Below, in pieces: positions 1 through 10,319 of a DNA stretch of 64,000 nucleotides. The notes beneath the pieces are model-generated. The model searched no databases and was not told the DNA's origin. It worked only from the letters and a program-made list of their open reading frames with translations. Positions within the stretch are counted from its first letter, which is position 1; each line of letters starts with the position of its first letter. Made by a program: the position numbers and the translations under genes. The DNA comes from Prorocentrum cordatum (taxonomy: Eukaryota; Sar; Dinophyceae; Prorocentrales; Prorocentraceae), in NCBI GenBank assembly GCA_963575745.1, contig CAUYUJ010017871.1, positions 395,725 to 459,724 of the forward strand, written 5' to 3'.

Positions 1-470
1 CCCGGGACTGCCAAACAACGGCTCAGGAATGAGAAGCCCGTCCCGGGGAAAGCCCAGGGATCTATGCAGCCGACCCGTATCATATGGACTCACGGTAAGG
101 ATGAAAGGGCCTTGGAAGACTGTGTCGACATCTCGCGGGCGGGGCGCGGCCAGCAAAAGCGGCCAAGCATGGGCCGAGGAGAATGGATGCAAGGGTACCC
201 TTGCGAAGGTTGCCCATCCTTGATTAACTATGCGGGTTGACTGTAGGGCCCGCTTCCCTCAGGACCAAGTCAAGCCAACAGGACCTTCGACGTCATGATT
301 CTTTGAATCCCTGTTACACTCCAAGAGCCCCGGGGCTGCTAAACAACGGCTCGGGAATGAGCAGCCGGTCCCGGGGAAAGCCCAAGGATCTACAGGGCCC
401 GCTTCCCTCAGGACAAATTTCCTCCAAGCCAACCGGACCTTCGGCGTCGTGATTCTTTGAAAATCCATGT
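1..470. repeat. Dispersed repeat with internal duplication
   Basis: Two similar blocks occur here. AAACAACGGCTC followed by GGAATGAG and CCCGGGGAAAGCCCA appears near 13-55 and again near 343-385. GGGCCCGCTTCCCTCAGGAC appears near 247 and 396, each followed by CCAAC(C/A)GGACCTTCG. The block around 78-240 (CGTATCATA, GGGCCTTGGAAG, GCAAGGGTACCC, ACTATGCGGGTTGAC) is found again in diverged form at 44286-44468. Together these mark a dispersed repeat family. No gene is visible. Confidence 0.6.
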
Positions 471-3400
471 GTTCTGTCTCCGATGTTTGGGCTCTCCTGG
501 TGCCGTCTCCGGGCCCTTGGGGAGTCACCATAAACATGGGCCCAGATGACGAGAGACGGCCCATGGAGGTCTGGGGGTTAGGAGGCCACTCCAGGGAGGC
601 CTTCATGGGAACGACCAGTGGCTGGTGAGCCTAATCCTACTAGCCCTCCGGGCGTAGGTGGCCTAGGGCGGTTTCTCTTTTAACCCCTCCCTCTTCCCCT
701 TCGGGGACGGGTTCATCACTTTTCCCTATGAATATACACAACCTGCCCCAGGCGACCGGCAGCCAACCAGGAACCATGAGGACTCCATGCTCACCCCCCC
801 GCACCATCCCTGTCCAACAACGAAACAAAACGCACTCTGCCTCCACATTTGGAGCATGCGCGGCCAACCCGATGCGGCCCCCCCACCGCCCCTGTCCAAA
901 AACAACACGACATGTATAATATATGCTGTGGGCAGGGCTACCATCCATAACACAAAACAGTACAACATGCCCCTGGCGGCTAAATCTGGATCATGCGCGG
1001 CCGCCCCGCGATCACTTCCAAGTGGCTTTTGACAGGGACAGAGGGGGTGGTGGCGTATGGCCTCCTGTGCGCCGGCCCACCAGAGACAATGATGGGCATT
1101 GGCTTTCGACAAGAATGGTGGGGGCCGACATGTTTCCCGATGTGTGCTGTCACGTGCGCAGGCGCACCTGACACACTCTGCACGTGCCCCGGACGTGGCG
1201 CACCTGGCGCGGCTGGAGTATGCGGCACACCTGGAGCACGCGGAGCACGTGGCGCATCTGGCGCACCAGGCGTGCCTGGCACGCTCGGGCAGGCTCGGGT
1301 GTTACTTATGTGTTGGGAGGGCGGGTGGGAATGAGCTAGACGGCTTGCTATCCAGGGGGTGTCTTGACCCCTCCTCCTACACCCTCCCCTGGACCTGGAG
1401 GGGAGTTTCGCGAGCGGTCAGAGCATCTAAGATGGCCCAAGACGGCTCCACGAGTGCCTCAGAAAGCCTAAATCTAAAAAGCTCTTGCGCCAAAATGCGC
1501 CACAAGAGATCAAGAATTGAGTGGGCTCCAACGGGACTTCGACCACAAATCTACCAGAGCCGATGCTGAAGTCAACCTCCCAACGGGCTTGGCTCTCTTT
1601 TTAAAAACGCCCTGAGCGTTTCTTCTCAACCGTTTTGCTTTGGGCTGCTGACAATCCAAGAACTATTTTTGAGAATAGCGTCTTTAGCCTAGTTGTTTAA
1701 ACGTTTTTAAGACCGTCGCTGTGGAGCACCGTTATTTAATCGTTTCTGATCTCTGGTCTAAGGTTGTTCCTTGTCTTGCCTGCTGTCTTCGCTCCCGCAT
1801 TTTCCGTTCTGCCGCCGGTCTCTCTATGAGAGCTAGAAGCGCAGACCAACACGCTCTAACACCAGTCTAACACACCAGCCCGAAACAGGCACAGAGGCCC
1901 GGTGGCCCCAGGAGGAGTCCTCGGCCATCGGGCTCGGAGGCCCGACGACCCAAAATGGGCACCGAGGACGGCGAGCAATCGGACTGAGAATGCCAGAGGG
2001 CACGGTCCGGCGACCGGATGGAAGGGAAGGTGGTTGGCAGCAAAAGGGGGGGCATGGATTTCCGCGACCAGCCAGCAGCGAGAGCAGGAGAAGAGCAAAA
2101 GGAACCATAATAATGATAGTAGAAATACAAGGAGGACTGCTCGCCAGGAGAAGGAACTGAGGACGTCGTAGGCAGCAATATGGAGCAATGCAACCAACCG
2201 ACCTGAAAACGATAAAAAACAAGGCTGTGGACGCAAACAATGGATCATTATTTAAGCGTTCTAAATTTTCTTGTTGGGACCTAAGAACGCTAAACAATGA
2301 TTTCCAAAAGGCCGAACTCAAAACGGTAAAATAACGCCCTGGGCATTTTTTTGCAGAGCCAAGCCTCGACGTGGCCCTGCCTGGCCCTGGGGCTGTCAAC
2401 AACCGGCCCAGAACAAGAAGCCGGTCCTGGGGAAGGGTTCGAGACCTTCGGGGGTATACGCCAATCTCTTCAAGCTTTTCTTCTATGTATGCAAAACAAA
2501 TTGCCAATTCCGAATCTATAGTCAGTGCCACAAGACGCGCGCCAGATGCAACGCACGCGGGCGCTCCCGATAATTTCGGTGCCCGCCCATGACTGGGCGC
2601 ACGCTCACATCCCTGGCGCCCTGAGAGTATCGCCCTGGCGATACGTGCAGGGCGCAAGCTGACTAGGTGAGCAAGTAACTGCCGATACAATCGCCTGGGC
2701 CCAATACAACATCGAATGCAAAATGCAAGGTTTCAATCTCACTTAATCCGTATGTGAACATGTGGTCGGTCGTTTTGCCTGATGCATTGTCAAACTTCCA
2801 ACGTATGGCTATTTTGATACACCCGTGAGGCCTCAGATTTGGGCGCTCGTTCCCATGATTTATTCAAGGCCCTCGTCGCCGTGGGACGCGCATGACACCC
2901 CACTGGTAAAGTATGCGGCGGTAGGCGGCCGGGATCGCCTTCGTCTGCAAGAACTTTCCGATTCCCGAACGGCGTGCGCTGGCACCAGCCGCTCGCATCA
3001 CAAACGCACGGCAGAAAACCGCCGAACGACCAATTCTAGAAAATGCACTGGTGTCCAGGTACTACGTCCCTCCGACCCCGTGCGCGAAACAGCGTGGCGT
3101 CGGGTGGTTGGGGAGACCGCGGGGGTTGGGCGGGCGGCTTGGGGAAGTGGCGGGCCCAAACCTTCGTGTCTCCCTGCTCACAGCCCGAACTGGAAAACGT
3201 CTTGGCACTGGAGACCCCGTCCGCGTCCTGGGCCCTCCGGCGAGCCCGAGGCAGCACCGTGAGGGATTCACACTCGCTCCTCTTCTCCTTGGCGTTGACT
3301 TGCTGGCACATGCGCGCCCGAAGGCATTTCGCAAGGGCTGTATCAAACACATGCACGTGTTTGACCTTGGTGATGCTGCGCAGGAGTCTGCAATGTGGGA

Positions 3401-4240
3401 GCTGCAAATACTACTGAAAAGCATTCCTGGGAAGGGCACACTCATTGGCATTCGCCGCGCAGGGATTTCTGCAAGAGTGGAATGACCCAGATGGGGTGCG
3501 ATCATGTACTAGGAACGCTGCTCAGTTTGCACTGTCGTTGTTCAGACAGCCATGAAGAAGCATACGACAGGCAGAGGCGGGGGTACACATCGTGATGACC
3601 AACTCGCACGAATCATCATGTTTAACAAAGAGAATAATTATTCATGCTGTGCTATATCGAACGCACGGTCGGGCAACCGCATAAGACCTTCATCTTCGCC
3701 CATTCAAGCAAGGACAAGGGGTTGAACGAATTTCCAAAGGCCATTTAAGCACATCAAGTGCGAACGAGATTCAAGCCGATATGTCTGCCCAGAAGACTGC
3801 CACAACAATCACAACACCCTGGAAAAGCAAGACGCCTGGTCGACAACCGATCCTTGTGCTGAATGCTGAAACCATTTTCCCTGAGGCGTAGTGGGGCTAT
3901 CGCAACAGCGCGAGGGGACACACACCTCCGCTTGCTCGTCCCATCAAGAAACACATGCGAGCTTTTCCTCCTTGTGGGCTCGGTATCGACCCGGGAGCCT
4001 TCCCAACTTCTGTCTGGCCCGCGCCCCGGGCTGGGCCTAGACAAAAGACGATGGCGCGCCTCTGCGGCCACCCAAAGAACGATGATTCCCTGATGAAGTC
4101 AGAAGAGCATACGGCAGCAGCTGGGTCCGCAAGGAAGCTGGGCGCGCCTTGCGACTGAAGCGGCGCCACGACGACCGGTGGCCCTTAGTGCCAGTCAGCT
4201 CACGGGGGTAGGACAGAGCGTACCCTGCAAGCCAGACGAC
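471..4240. other. No recognisable gene; short GCGCACCTG-type array
   Basis: I see no supportable gene. Between about 1165 and 1300 there is an irregular array of a roughly 9-12-bp unit resembling GGCGCACCTG and GGAGCACG. The other open frames are short and overlap on both strands in GC-rich sequence, as expected by chance. Confidence 0.5.
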
Positions 4241-4253
4241 TAGACTCTGACCG

Positions 4254-4566
4254 GAGGTTGGGGGGTGAGGTCCAAGTGATACAGAATCGCCAATGCGGGA
4301 AATCGGTGTCGGTTTCGGATCGTGCCGTGCGTGCGGGCGAGGCGAAATTGCGCGAACGCGAAAACAATCTGCTGTCCCGTGCTTTTGCTGTGGTTATCCC
4401 GTGGTTGCCCCGATGGTTGTCCCGATGGTTGTCGAGATGGTTGTCCCGATGGCTGTCCCGATGGCTGTCCCAATAGTTGTTCCGATAGTTGTCCTGATGA
4501 CTTTTGATGGTTGTTAGTCCAGTGGTTGTCCCGTGGTTGTCCTGATGGTTGTCCCGATGGTTATGT
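4254..4566 (+). repeat. Head-plus-tail repeat, copy 1
   Basis: A non-repetitive head (about 4254-4385) carries GGAGGTTGGGGGGTGAG and GTGCCGTGCGTGCGGGCGAG. A tail of degenerate 12-bp units (GTCCCGATGGTT and variants) follows to about 4562 and runs straight into an (ACT)n array. The same head, in the same orientation and also followed by a GTCCCG-type tail, recurs near 22964 and, more diverged, near 37645. Confidence 0.6.
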
Positions 4567-4567
4567 C

Positions 4568-4604
4568 TATACTACTACTACTACCACCACCACCACGACT
4601 ACTA

Positions 4605-4648
<44 letters not shown>

Positions 4649-4673
4649 ACTACTACTACTACTACTACTACTG

Positions 4674-4704
<31 letters not shown>

Positions 4705-4859
4705 TACTACTACTACTACTACTACTATACTACTACTACTACTACTACTACTACTAGTACTAGTACTAGTACTAGTACTAGTACTAGTACTAGTACTAGT
4801 ACTAGTACTACTACTACTACTACTACTACTGCTGCTGCTGCTACTACTACTACTACTAT

Positions 4860-4926
<67 letters not shown>

Positions 4927-4930
4927 GCTG
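4568..4930. repeat. (ACT)n trinucleotide array with interruptions
   Basis: About 360 bp of ACT/CTA triplets, with blocks of CTG, CCA and a CTAGTA hexamer stretch near 4755-4808. It follows the tail of the head-plus-tail repeat directly. Long open frames here are homopolymer artefacts. Confidence 0.95.
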
Positions 4931-5059
4931 ATAATACTAAAGAGAATTACAATACTAACACCAACTATAACAAAGGGCACCGTGCCTCTGGGCACGGAGT
5001 GGGTGTGTCCTCAGGTCCTCGCACTACCCCTCTAAACCTCAGTCCTCACTCCTGAAGTG

Positions 5060-6010
5060 ACTTTACTGGGTTCGGGGCCCCTCGGCACGCACTTCTTGGG
5101 GAGTGGCGCGCTTCCCCTGGGCTCCTCCGAATGTTCCCGCATGAATATTTCGGGCCCAAGAGGGCCCCAAAACGGTTTCGCGTCCAAGAAGGCCCCAATA
5201 CGGCCCCACAGGGCTCCAAGACGCCCCGAAGAAGGTCCAAGAGGGCCCCGAGCCGTGGAAAGATCGCTCCAAGACGCTCAAGATGGCCTCCCAGACACCC
5301 AAAAAGCCCTCCAAGAGGCTTCCCAAGAGAGCCTCGAGCGGTCCATCCAAGAATGCTGGATCTCGGAAATAAGAGACATGGGGGGGGAGGCGAGGGCACG
5401 GGTAGGGGGGGGGGGGTGAAGTCAAACGCACCCAGGGTTGACTTGCAGGAGGTGGGGGGGGGGGGCTTCAGAACGTCCCCGCGCGTGCGGGGAGGGGGGT
5501 CGGTTTCGGGGGGGCAATGCCAGGGGGGTTGGCCGCGCCGCGTTTTCACAATTATCCCCCTCTTGATTAATACAAAATTTAGAGTCGGTTGTTTGACAGA
5601 TTTTGGCGTTCTCGCCTTTTCGGCTTCCCGACGCTCCCAGACGGCTCTGTGGGCCCCAAGACTGCCCCACGACGGCCCACAAAGCTTCCAAGGGGGCCCC
5701 AAAACGGCCCAAGCTGGCCCCAATACAAAATGCAAGAGGCGCCCGACACGGCCCAAAAGTGCCCCAACACGGCTCCAACAAGGGCCCGAAAGAAGGAACA
5801 CGAATCGAAAATCCGAGCCTTCCGCCCTAAGAGGCCCACAGGATGCCCAAAGAGACGCCCGCCCCAAGAGGCCGCCAAAAAGGTCCTCAAGAGGCCCCAG
5901 GAGGCCCCCAAGAAGCCCAACAGAGGCCTCCAAACTACCCCCCAAGATGTGTACAAACAGCCTCCGAGAGTCCCCCGAGACGCCCCCCACGAGATCCCAA
6001 CGAACATCCA
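5060..6010. repeat. Degenerate CCAAGA/GGCCCC repeat field
   Basis: Short irregular repeats dominate (CCCCAAGAGGGCCCC, CCAAGACG, CAAGAAGG), with a G-run-rich centre at 5380-5530. These arrays leave frames open on both strands. I regard them as non-coding members of the family that covers 8.7-11.5 kb and 51-55 kb. Confidence 0.7.
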
Positions 6011-7019
6011 ATAGGCTTCATACCCGCAACTCAGTCACGGTGGCGGGATGGGCCGAAGGCCATTAAACCTGCCTGGCACTGGGACGGAAAGCGCTCGTAC
6101 TCTGCCAGGGCGCGAGATTGCTTGCTAAGTGTCTTGGAGCCCACTTGGTGTTCAGACTTCGGCACATTTGGGACATTTTGGAGGCCATCTTGACGCCATA
6201 CTGGGCCATCTTAGGGCCTTTTTGGGCCGCGTCGGGGGACCGTGAGTTCGTCGAGGGCAAACTGACGAGGAGATGGTAGTGAAAGGAGAGAGGGAGGGAG
6301 AGAAGAGGCAGGAAGGTGGAAGAGGAAGTGGATATGCGGATATGGGGAGAACGAAGCAGGGAGACGACAGATGGGGGTCAGGAGGAAGGGGGGCATGGAT
6401 AAAGGGTGGGATGGAGGAGTGAAGAACGTTGGAGGAGGTATGGGGGAGGAGAAAAGGAGGAAAGGGATGAGAGATAGGTTGGTTGGTTGGTTGGACCCTT
6501 TCGGATCTCGTGTGAGGCCGCGGGCACGGCCTCTTTGGCGGGACTGCCGGACAGAGGACGCTCCCGAAACCCTGACCTGCCCCAGCCCCAGGCCCCCGCA
6601 GGAGGACCAGAGGGGGGAGGAAGGGCTCAACGGGGGCCCCGAAGACGGACAGCCACGCGGCGACCCTGGAGAGATCGCCTCCACGCGAGCCCTCAGGTCG
6701 GCCGCCGAAGAACGCCGATCCTGGTCGGCTCCTGGCCCAGGAAGCAGCCCCGGCCCACCCCACCTGACCGCAAGGGACACACGAGCCAAATCCGCCCCGG
6801 GGTCCTGGCGCGCATCGGCGGCCTCCCAGGGCCACGTGGGCGATCGCAGCCAGGAGCGCGGGCAGGGTGGCACGACATGGGTGCGAGCCCGTGCGAGGAA
6901 CCAACATCAGGGCCGGCACGGGTGCCAGCCTGTGCGAGGAACCAAAAACAGAGCCCTCCCGACGGTGGCCAGGGAGAGGGATCCCAGCCCAGCCTCGCCC
7001 GATACGACCCAGCCCAACC
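6011..7019. other. No gene seen
   Basis: The stretch 6270-6480 is purine-rich, with a short GGTT run at its end (6478-6494). The rest to 7020 is GC-rich, with overlapping frames on both strands and no motif I recognise. Confidence 0.4.
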
Positions 7020-7430
7020 AACCCACTCTGCACTTGGGGCCCTCTTGGGCCGCCTCTTGGGCCGGTTCGGGCTCCTCTGGGGCCGTCTTCGGGCCCTCCT
7101 GGACCGTTTTCGGGCCCCTTTTGGGGCCTCTCGGGCCGTCTTGGGATGATCTTTGCCGTTCTTGGCCGGAAAAAGCGAGAACCAGACAAACCTTCCAAAA
7201 CAAATGAAAAATCAATGATCTTTGCCTGTCGGAGCCCTCTTGGGAAGCCTTTTGGAGCCCTCTTGGGCCGTCTCGGACCCCTCTTGGACGGTCTGGAGAC
7301 CATCTGAGGCCATCTTGGAACGCTCTTGGACGGTCTTGGGGTCTCTTAGAGCGCTCTTGCGCCCTCTTGGAGCCCTCTTGGGCTCCTCTTGGGCCCCTCT
7401 TGGGTCGTCTTGGGCGCTGCTTGGGCCGTC
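7020..7430. repeat. CTTGGGCCGTC repeat field, inverted orientation
   Basis: This is the reverse-complement form of the CCAAGACGGCC family: repeated CTTGGG, GGGCCGTCTTGG and CCCTCTTGGAGCC. The spliced-leader retrogene is inserted at its right side. The same orientation resumes at 8166. Confidence 0.7.
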
Positions 7431-7439
7431 TTTTTTTTT
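7431..7439 (-). other. Retrogene poly(A) tract
   Basis: Nine A on the minus strand, directly followed by the GACGGCCCAAG flank. It marks the 3' end of the retrotransposed mRNA. Confidence 0.7.
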
Positions 7440-7629
7440 CTTCGCACTCACGCGAGGCAGCCTACATCGGAGTGTCGTAGCGGTGAAACAGGTGAGCAGC
7501 GCAGTCCCCGCATACGGGCGCGCTTCTCGGGCGAACGACGCGAATCCGCCGAGCCTGTCGGTGTGTGACAGGGCTGTCCCGTCGCCGTCTTGCCGCGAAT
7601 TACCGGGACCCTGGCCGCCCTACAGGCAA

Positions 7630-8100
7630 TCACAGAGAGATCTTGGTGCTGGTGCCACTTCGCACGGCAGCCGAGCTGTTCTCCGCGGCATGCTCGTTCA
7701 CGGAGTGGGCGCTCCTTGTCTTCCTGAAATATTCTTCCTTGGACTTCCGCTGCATGCGACGCCGCTGTGACCGGCTGATCCCCTGACGCTTCGAGCACAT
7801 GTCCGAATCATCCGAGCTGTCGTTCCCATCCTTCTCCGCGTTCCTGTCAGACTGTTGCTTGGGGTCCTCCTCCTTTGCCAGGCGGCCTCCCCCGAAGGCT
7901 CCCGCCCGAAGGCTTCCTTCGCTGTTTGACAGATCCGACGCGGAGGTCGTTGTGGCGTCAGAGGTGGGGTCCGACTTGGGGCGCTCGACCACGGTGACGT
8001 AGTCGATCCAGGGCGACGGGCAATCCAGAAAGGTGTTCTTGGAAGTCAAGCAGATTGGCCCATTGGCCGCCAGCGGCGCCATGGTCCTATGAAGGCTCAT
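7630..8100 (-). CDS. Retrocopied ORF, 156 aa, unknown function
   Basis: The first ATG after the spliced-leader relict is at 8100. The frame is also open upstream to the leader, and a second ATG lies at 8082. The product is hydrophilic. It has KNTFLDCPSPW near residues 30-40, a Ser/Asp/Glu-rich middle (KDGNDSSDDSD) and a basic segment (SRSQRRRMQRKSKEEYFRK) near 114-132. There is no signal peptide or membrane segment. From memory, dinoflagellate proteins with a conserved NTFL/NTFI motif near the N-terminus are common, but I assign no function. No stop or frameshift breaks the frame, so it could be a live retrogene. No promoter can be recognised. Confidence 0.6.
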   Translation of the reverse strand: MSLHRTMAPLAANGPICLTSKNTFLDCPSPWIDYVTVVERPKSDPTSDATTTSASDLSNSEGSLRAGAFGGGRLAKEEDPKQQSDRNAEKDGNDSSDDSDMCSKRQGISRSQRRRMQRKSKEEYFRKTRSAHSVNEHAAENSSAAVRSGTSTKISL

Positions 8101-8142
8101 TGTCCGTGGAGCCCAGAAGGCTCGCGGCTCGAACTGCAACGG

Positions 8143-8164
8143 CTTGAACCAAAATGGCTACGGA
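8143..8164 (-). other. Relict dinoflagellate spliced leader (DinoSL)
   Basis: On the minus strand the 22 nt start with TCCGTAGCCATTTTGG and end in TTCAAG. They match the conserved dinoflagellate leader (D-CCGTAGCCATTTTGG-CTCAAG) at all positions but one, a C-to-T change near the end. The leader is added post-transcriptionally to dinoflagellate mRNAs, so its presence in genomic DNA next to an open frame marks a cDNA-derived copy. I found no second copy in the window. Confidence 0.9.
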
Positions 8165-8214
8165 AGGGCGCTTCTTGGGCCGTCTTGGGTGCCTCTCAAA
8201 TGCGTCCGTCACCC

Positions 8215-8456
8215 GATTTCCCCTGTTAAGTCCCTGTTAAGGGCTCCGTTAGCAGGGAGAAGAGTGCCCGAGCGTGCAACCCTGTTAAGCATTCGATTTT
8301 CCCTGTTAAGGGCTCCGTTAACAAGGAAAAGGGGTGCCCGAGCGTGCACTTTCCCTGTTAACTGTCCGTTAACAGGGAAATGGGCGGGCCAGTAAAGCAC
8401 CCGATTTTCCCTGTTAAGGGCTCCACTAACAGGGAAAAGGGCGGGCCAGTAGACCC
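8215..8456. repeat. Tandem palindromes CCCTGTTAA/TTAACAGGG
   Basis: Four to five hairpin-capable units follow each other. CCCTGTTAAGGGCTCCGTTA is paired with TAACAGGGAAA, with spacers such as GTGCCCGAGCGTGCA (twice) and GGGCGGGCCAGTA (twice). The period is roughly 60 bp. Confidence 0.75.
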
Positions 8457-8554
8457 TGCAATACAGATGCCACCCCCTCAAACTCCCCCTAATTTCAGTT
8501 CTTCCGACTAACGGATCGCACGCTACGCGCGCTTTCCGTCATCCGCCGCCCCCT

Positions 8555-10000
8555 GTTGGCTTGCCGCAGGGGTGCCCGGCGTGCTGAACCCTTTCGGTTT
8601 TGGTTTTGGTTCTTTTTCCAAAAGAACTCCCCCTGGGGCTTCCGCCCGTCCCGCCAACCACCCGAAAGGCTCCGAAAATCCGGTTGCAATGCCTTTTCCT
8701 GCTCCAGACGGCTCCAAGATGGCCTCCAAGATGCCCAATATGGCTTCCAAGTTCGCCCAAGATGGTCCAAGATGGCCTCCAAGACGGTCCAAGAGAGTCC
8801 AAGATGCCTCCAAGTTAGCACAAGAAACATCTAAGACGGACCAAGACGGCCCCAAATGCCTCCAAAAGGCCTCCAAGACGGCCCACCCAAGAGGCCTCCA
8901 AGAGGTCCTGCACGAGGGCCCGAGGAGGCCCAAATTCATGGTTTTCCTATGTTTTTTGAAGGATTCTGGCTTTTGCTATTTTCCAGCCGTCCGACGGCCC
9001 ACGACGGCTCAAGAGGGCCGAAAGATCGCTCCAAGAACGCCCAAGAGGTCTCCAAGATGGCGCCAGAACGGCCCAATAGGCCTCCGAGACGGTCCCAAGA
9101 GGGCCGTAAGACAGCCCAAGAGGCCTCCAAGACGCCCAAGATGGCCTCCAAGACGGGCAAGATAACCTCCAAGATGCCTCCAAGACGGACAAGATGACCT
9201 CCAAGACGGCCAAGATGGTCGCTAAGACGGCCAAGATGGCCAAAGATGGGCCCGAGAGGCTTCCCAGATGGCCCCAGAAGAATCCAAGAGGTTCTCCAGG
9301 AAGGCCCGAGTGAGCCAAAAGCATTGATTTTCCTTAGGTGTTCGAAGGGTTTGGGCTTTTCCTCCGTCTTGGTGCTCCAACCGCCCAAGACGGCCCAAGG
9401 AGTCCCCCAAATCGTCCCAGGAGCCTCCAAGATCCAAGAGGCCCCCAAGCCAGCCCCAAGAGGGTCCCAAGACGGCCGAAGAGGCCTCAAAGACGCCCAA
9501 GATGGCCTCCACGATGCCTCAAGACGGCAGAAATACCCCCTAAGAGAGTCGAAGGCTGCCCAAGAGGCGCCCAAGATGCCTCCAAGGCAGCCCAGGACGC
9601 CTCCAAGAGCTCCACCAGGAAGGCCCGAAGAGGCCCAAATCATTTTCAGCTCTCCGACGGCCCAAGATGGCCCAAGAGGCCCCCAACATCGCCCCAAGAG
9701 CGCCCAAGCGGCCTCCAAGACCCAAGACAGGCCAAAAGGTCTCCAAGAGGGCCCCAACAAGACCCCAAGACGGCCCAAGAGGCCCCCAAGACGCCCAAGA
9801 TGGCCTCCAAGACGCCCAAGATGGCCTCCAAGATGCCTCTAAGACGGCCAAGAGGGCGTCCAAGACGGCGAAGATGGCCCCACGATTCACCTAAGACGGC
9901 CCCAGATGGCATGAAGATGGCCTTGGACTGCCCAAAAGGCCGGACAGAGGCCTCCAAGACGGCCCAAGAACCCTCCAAGACGTCCTCCGGGAGTCCCGAA
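8555..10000. repeat. CCAAGATGGCCTCC repeat field
   Basis: Degenerate 11-33-bp units fill this block (CCAAGATGGCCTCCAAGACG, GGCCCAAGAGGCCTCC). The left part (about 8585-8900), including TCTTTTTCCAAAAGA, CTCCCCCTGGGGCTTC and GGCTTCCAAGTTCGCCCAAG, recurs at 10230-10480, so longer segments were duplicated as well. Open frames here have no codon character. Confidence 0.8.
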
Positions 10001-10079
10001 AGCTCGGTAACCACCTGGTCCGATCGCTCGCCCGACTCCGTGTTTTCCGAAGGCTTTCGAAACCCACTCGGGGAACTCG

Positions 10080-10185
10080 TGACCCGATAGCTTGGCCAAG
10101 CTCAAACCCAACTTTCGGCCACGCAGGCGCTTCCAAAAAGGCAAGGGGCGGCGGTGATTCGCCGTAGGCACCTTCGATCCGCCGC
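10080..10185. repeat. GATAGCTTGGC...GCCGTAGGC repeat, copy 1
   Basis: GACCCGATAGCTTGGC, then CGGCCACGCAGGCG, TCCAAAAAGGCA and GATTCGCCGTAGGC. The same order of blocks occurs at 11640-11740 and, more diverged, at 53255-53345 (CTTCCCAAAAGGCA, CTCGCCGCAGGCGTC). This defines a small dispersed family of about 100 bp. Confidence 0.55.
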
Positions 10186-10319
10186 CACCTGTGGTCTTGT
10201 CACAAGGGCGCCTGGCTTGCTACATCCTACTGGTTTGGTTTTAGTTCTTTTTCCAAAAGAGCTCCCCCTGGGGCTTCGGCCAGTCCCGCCAGCCATTCAG
10301 AAAAGGACCCTAAACAACC

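Larger units (their letters stand above)
7412..8184 (-). mobile_element. Processed retrogene with spliced-leader relict
   Basis: Read on the minus strand, the unit is: flank (8184-8166), two T, a 22-nt spliced-leader relict (8164-8143), a short leader, an open frame (8100-7630), about 190 nt of 3' sequence, nine A (7439-7431), then the flank again (7430-7412). The two 19-bp flanks, GGGCGCTKCTTGGGCCGTC on the plus strand, differ at one base and fit a target-site duplication. This is the structure expected when a trans-spliced, polyadenylated dinoflagellate mRNA is reverse transcribed and inserted, a process known in dinoflagellates. Caution: the surrounding DNA is built of similar CTTGGGCCGTC repeats, so the flank match is weaker evidence than it would be elsewhere. 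Confidence 0.85.

Noticed and set aside
4511-5035. Long open frames reading poly-Thr, poly-Leu or poly-Tyr
   Set aside because: They are translations of the (ACT)n array in all frames. No flanking coding sequence.
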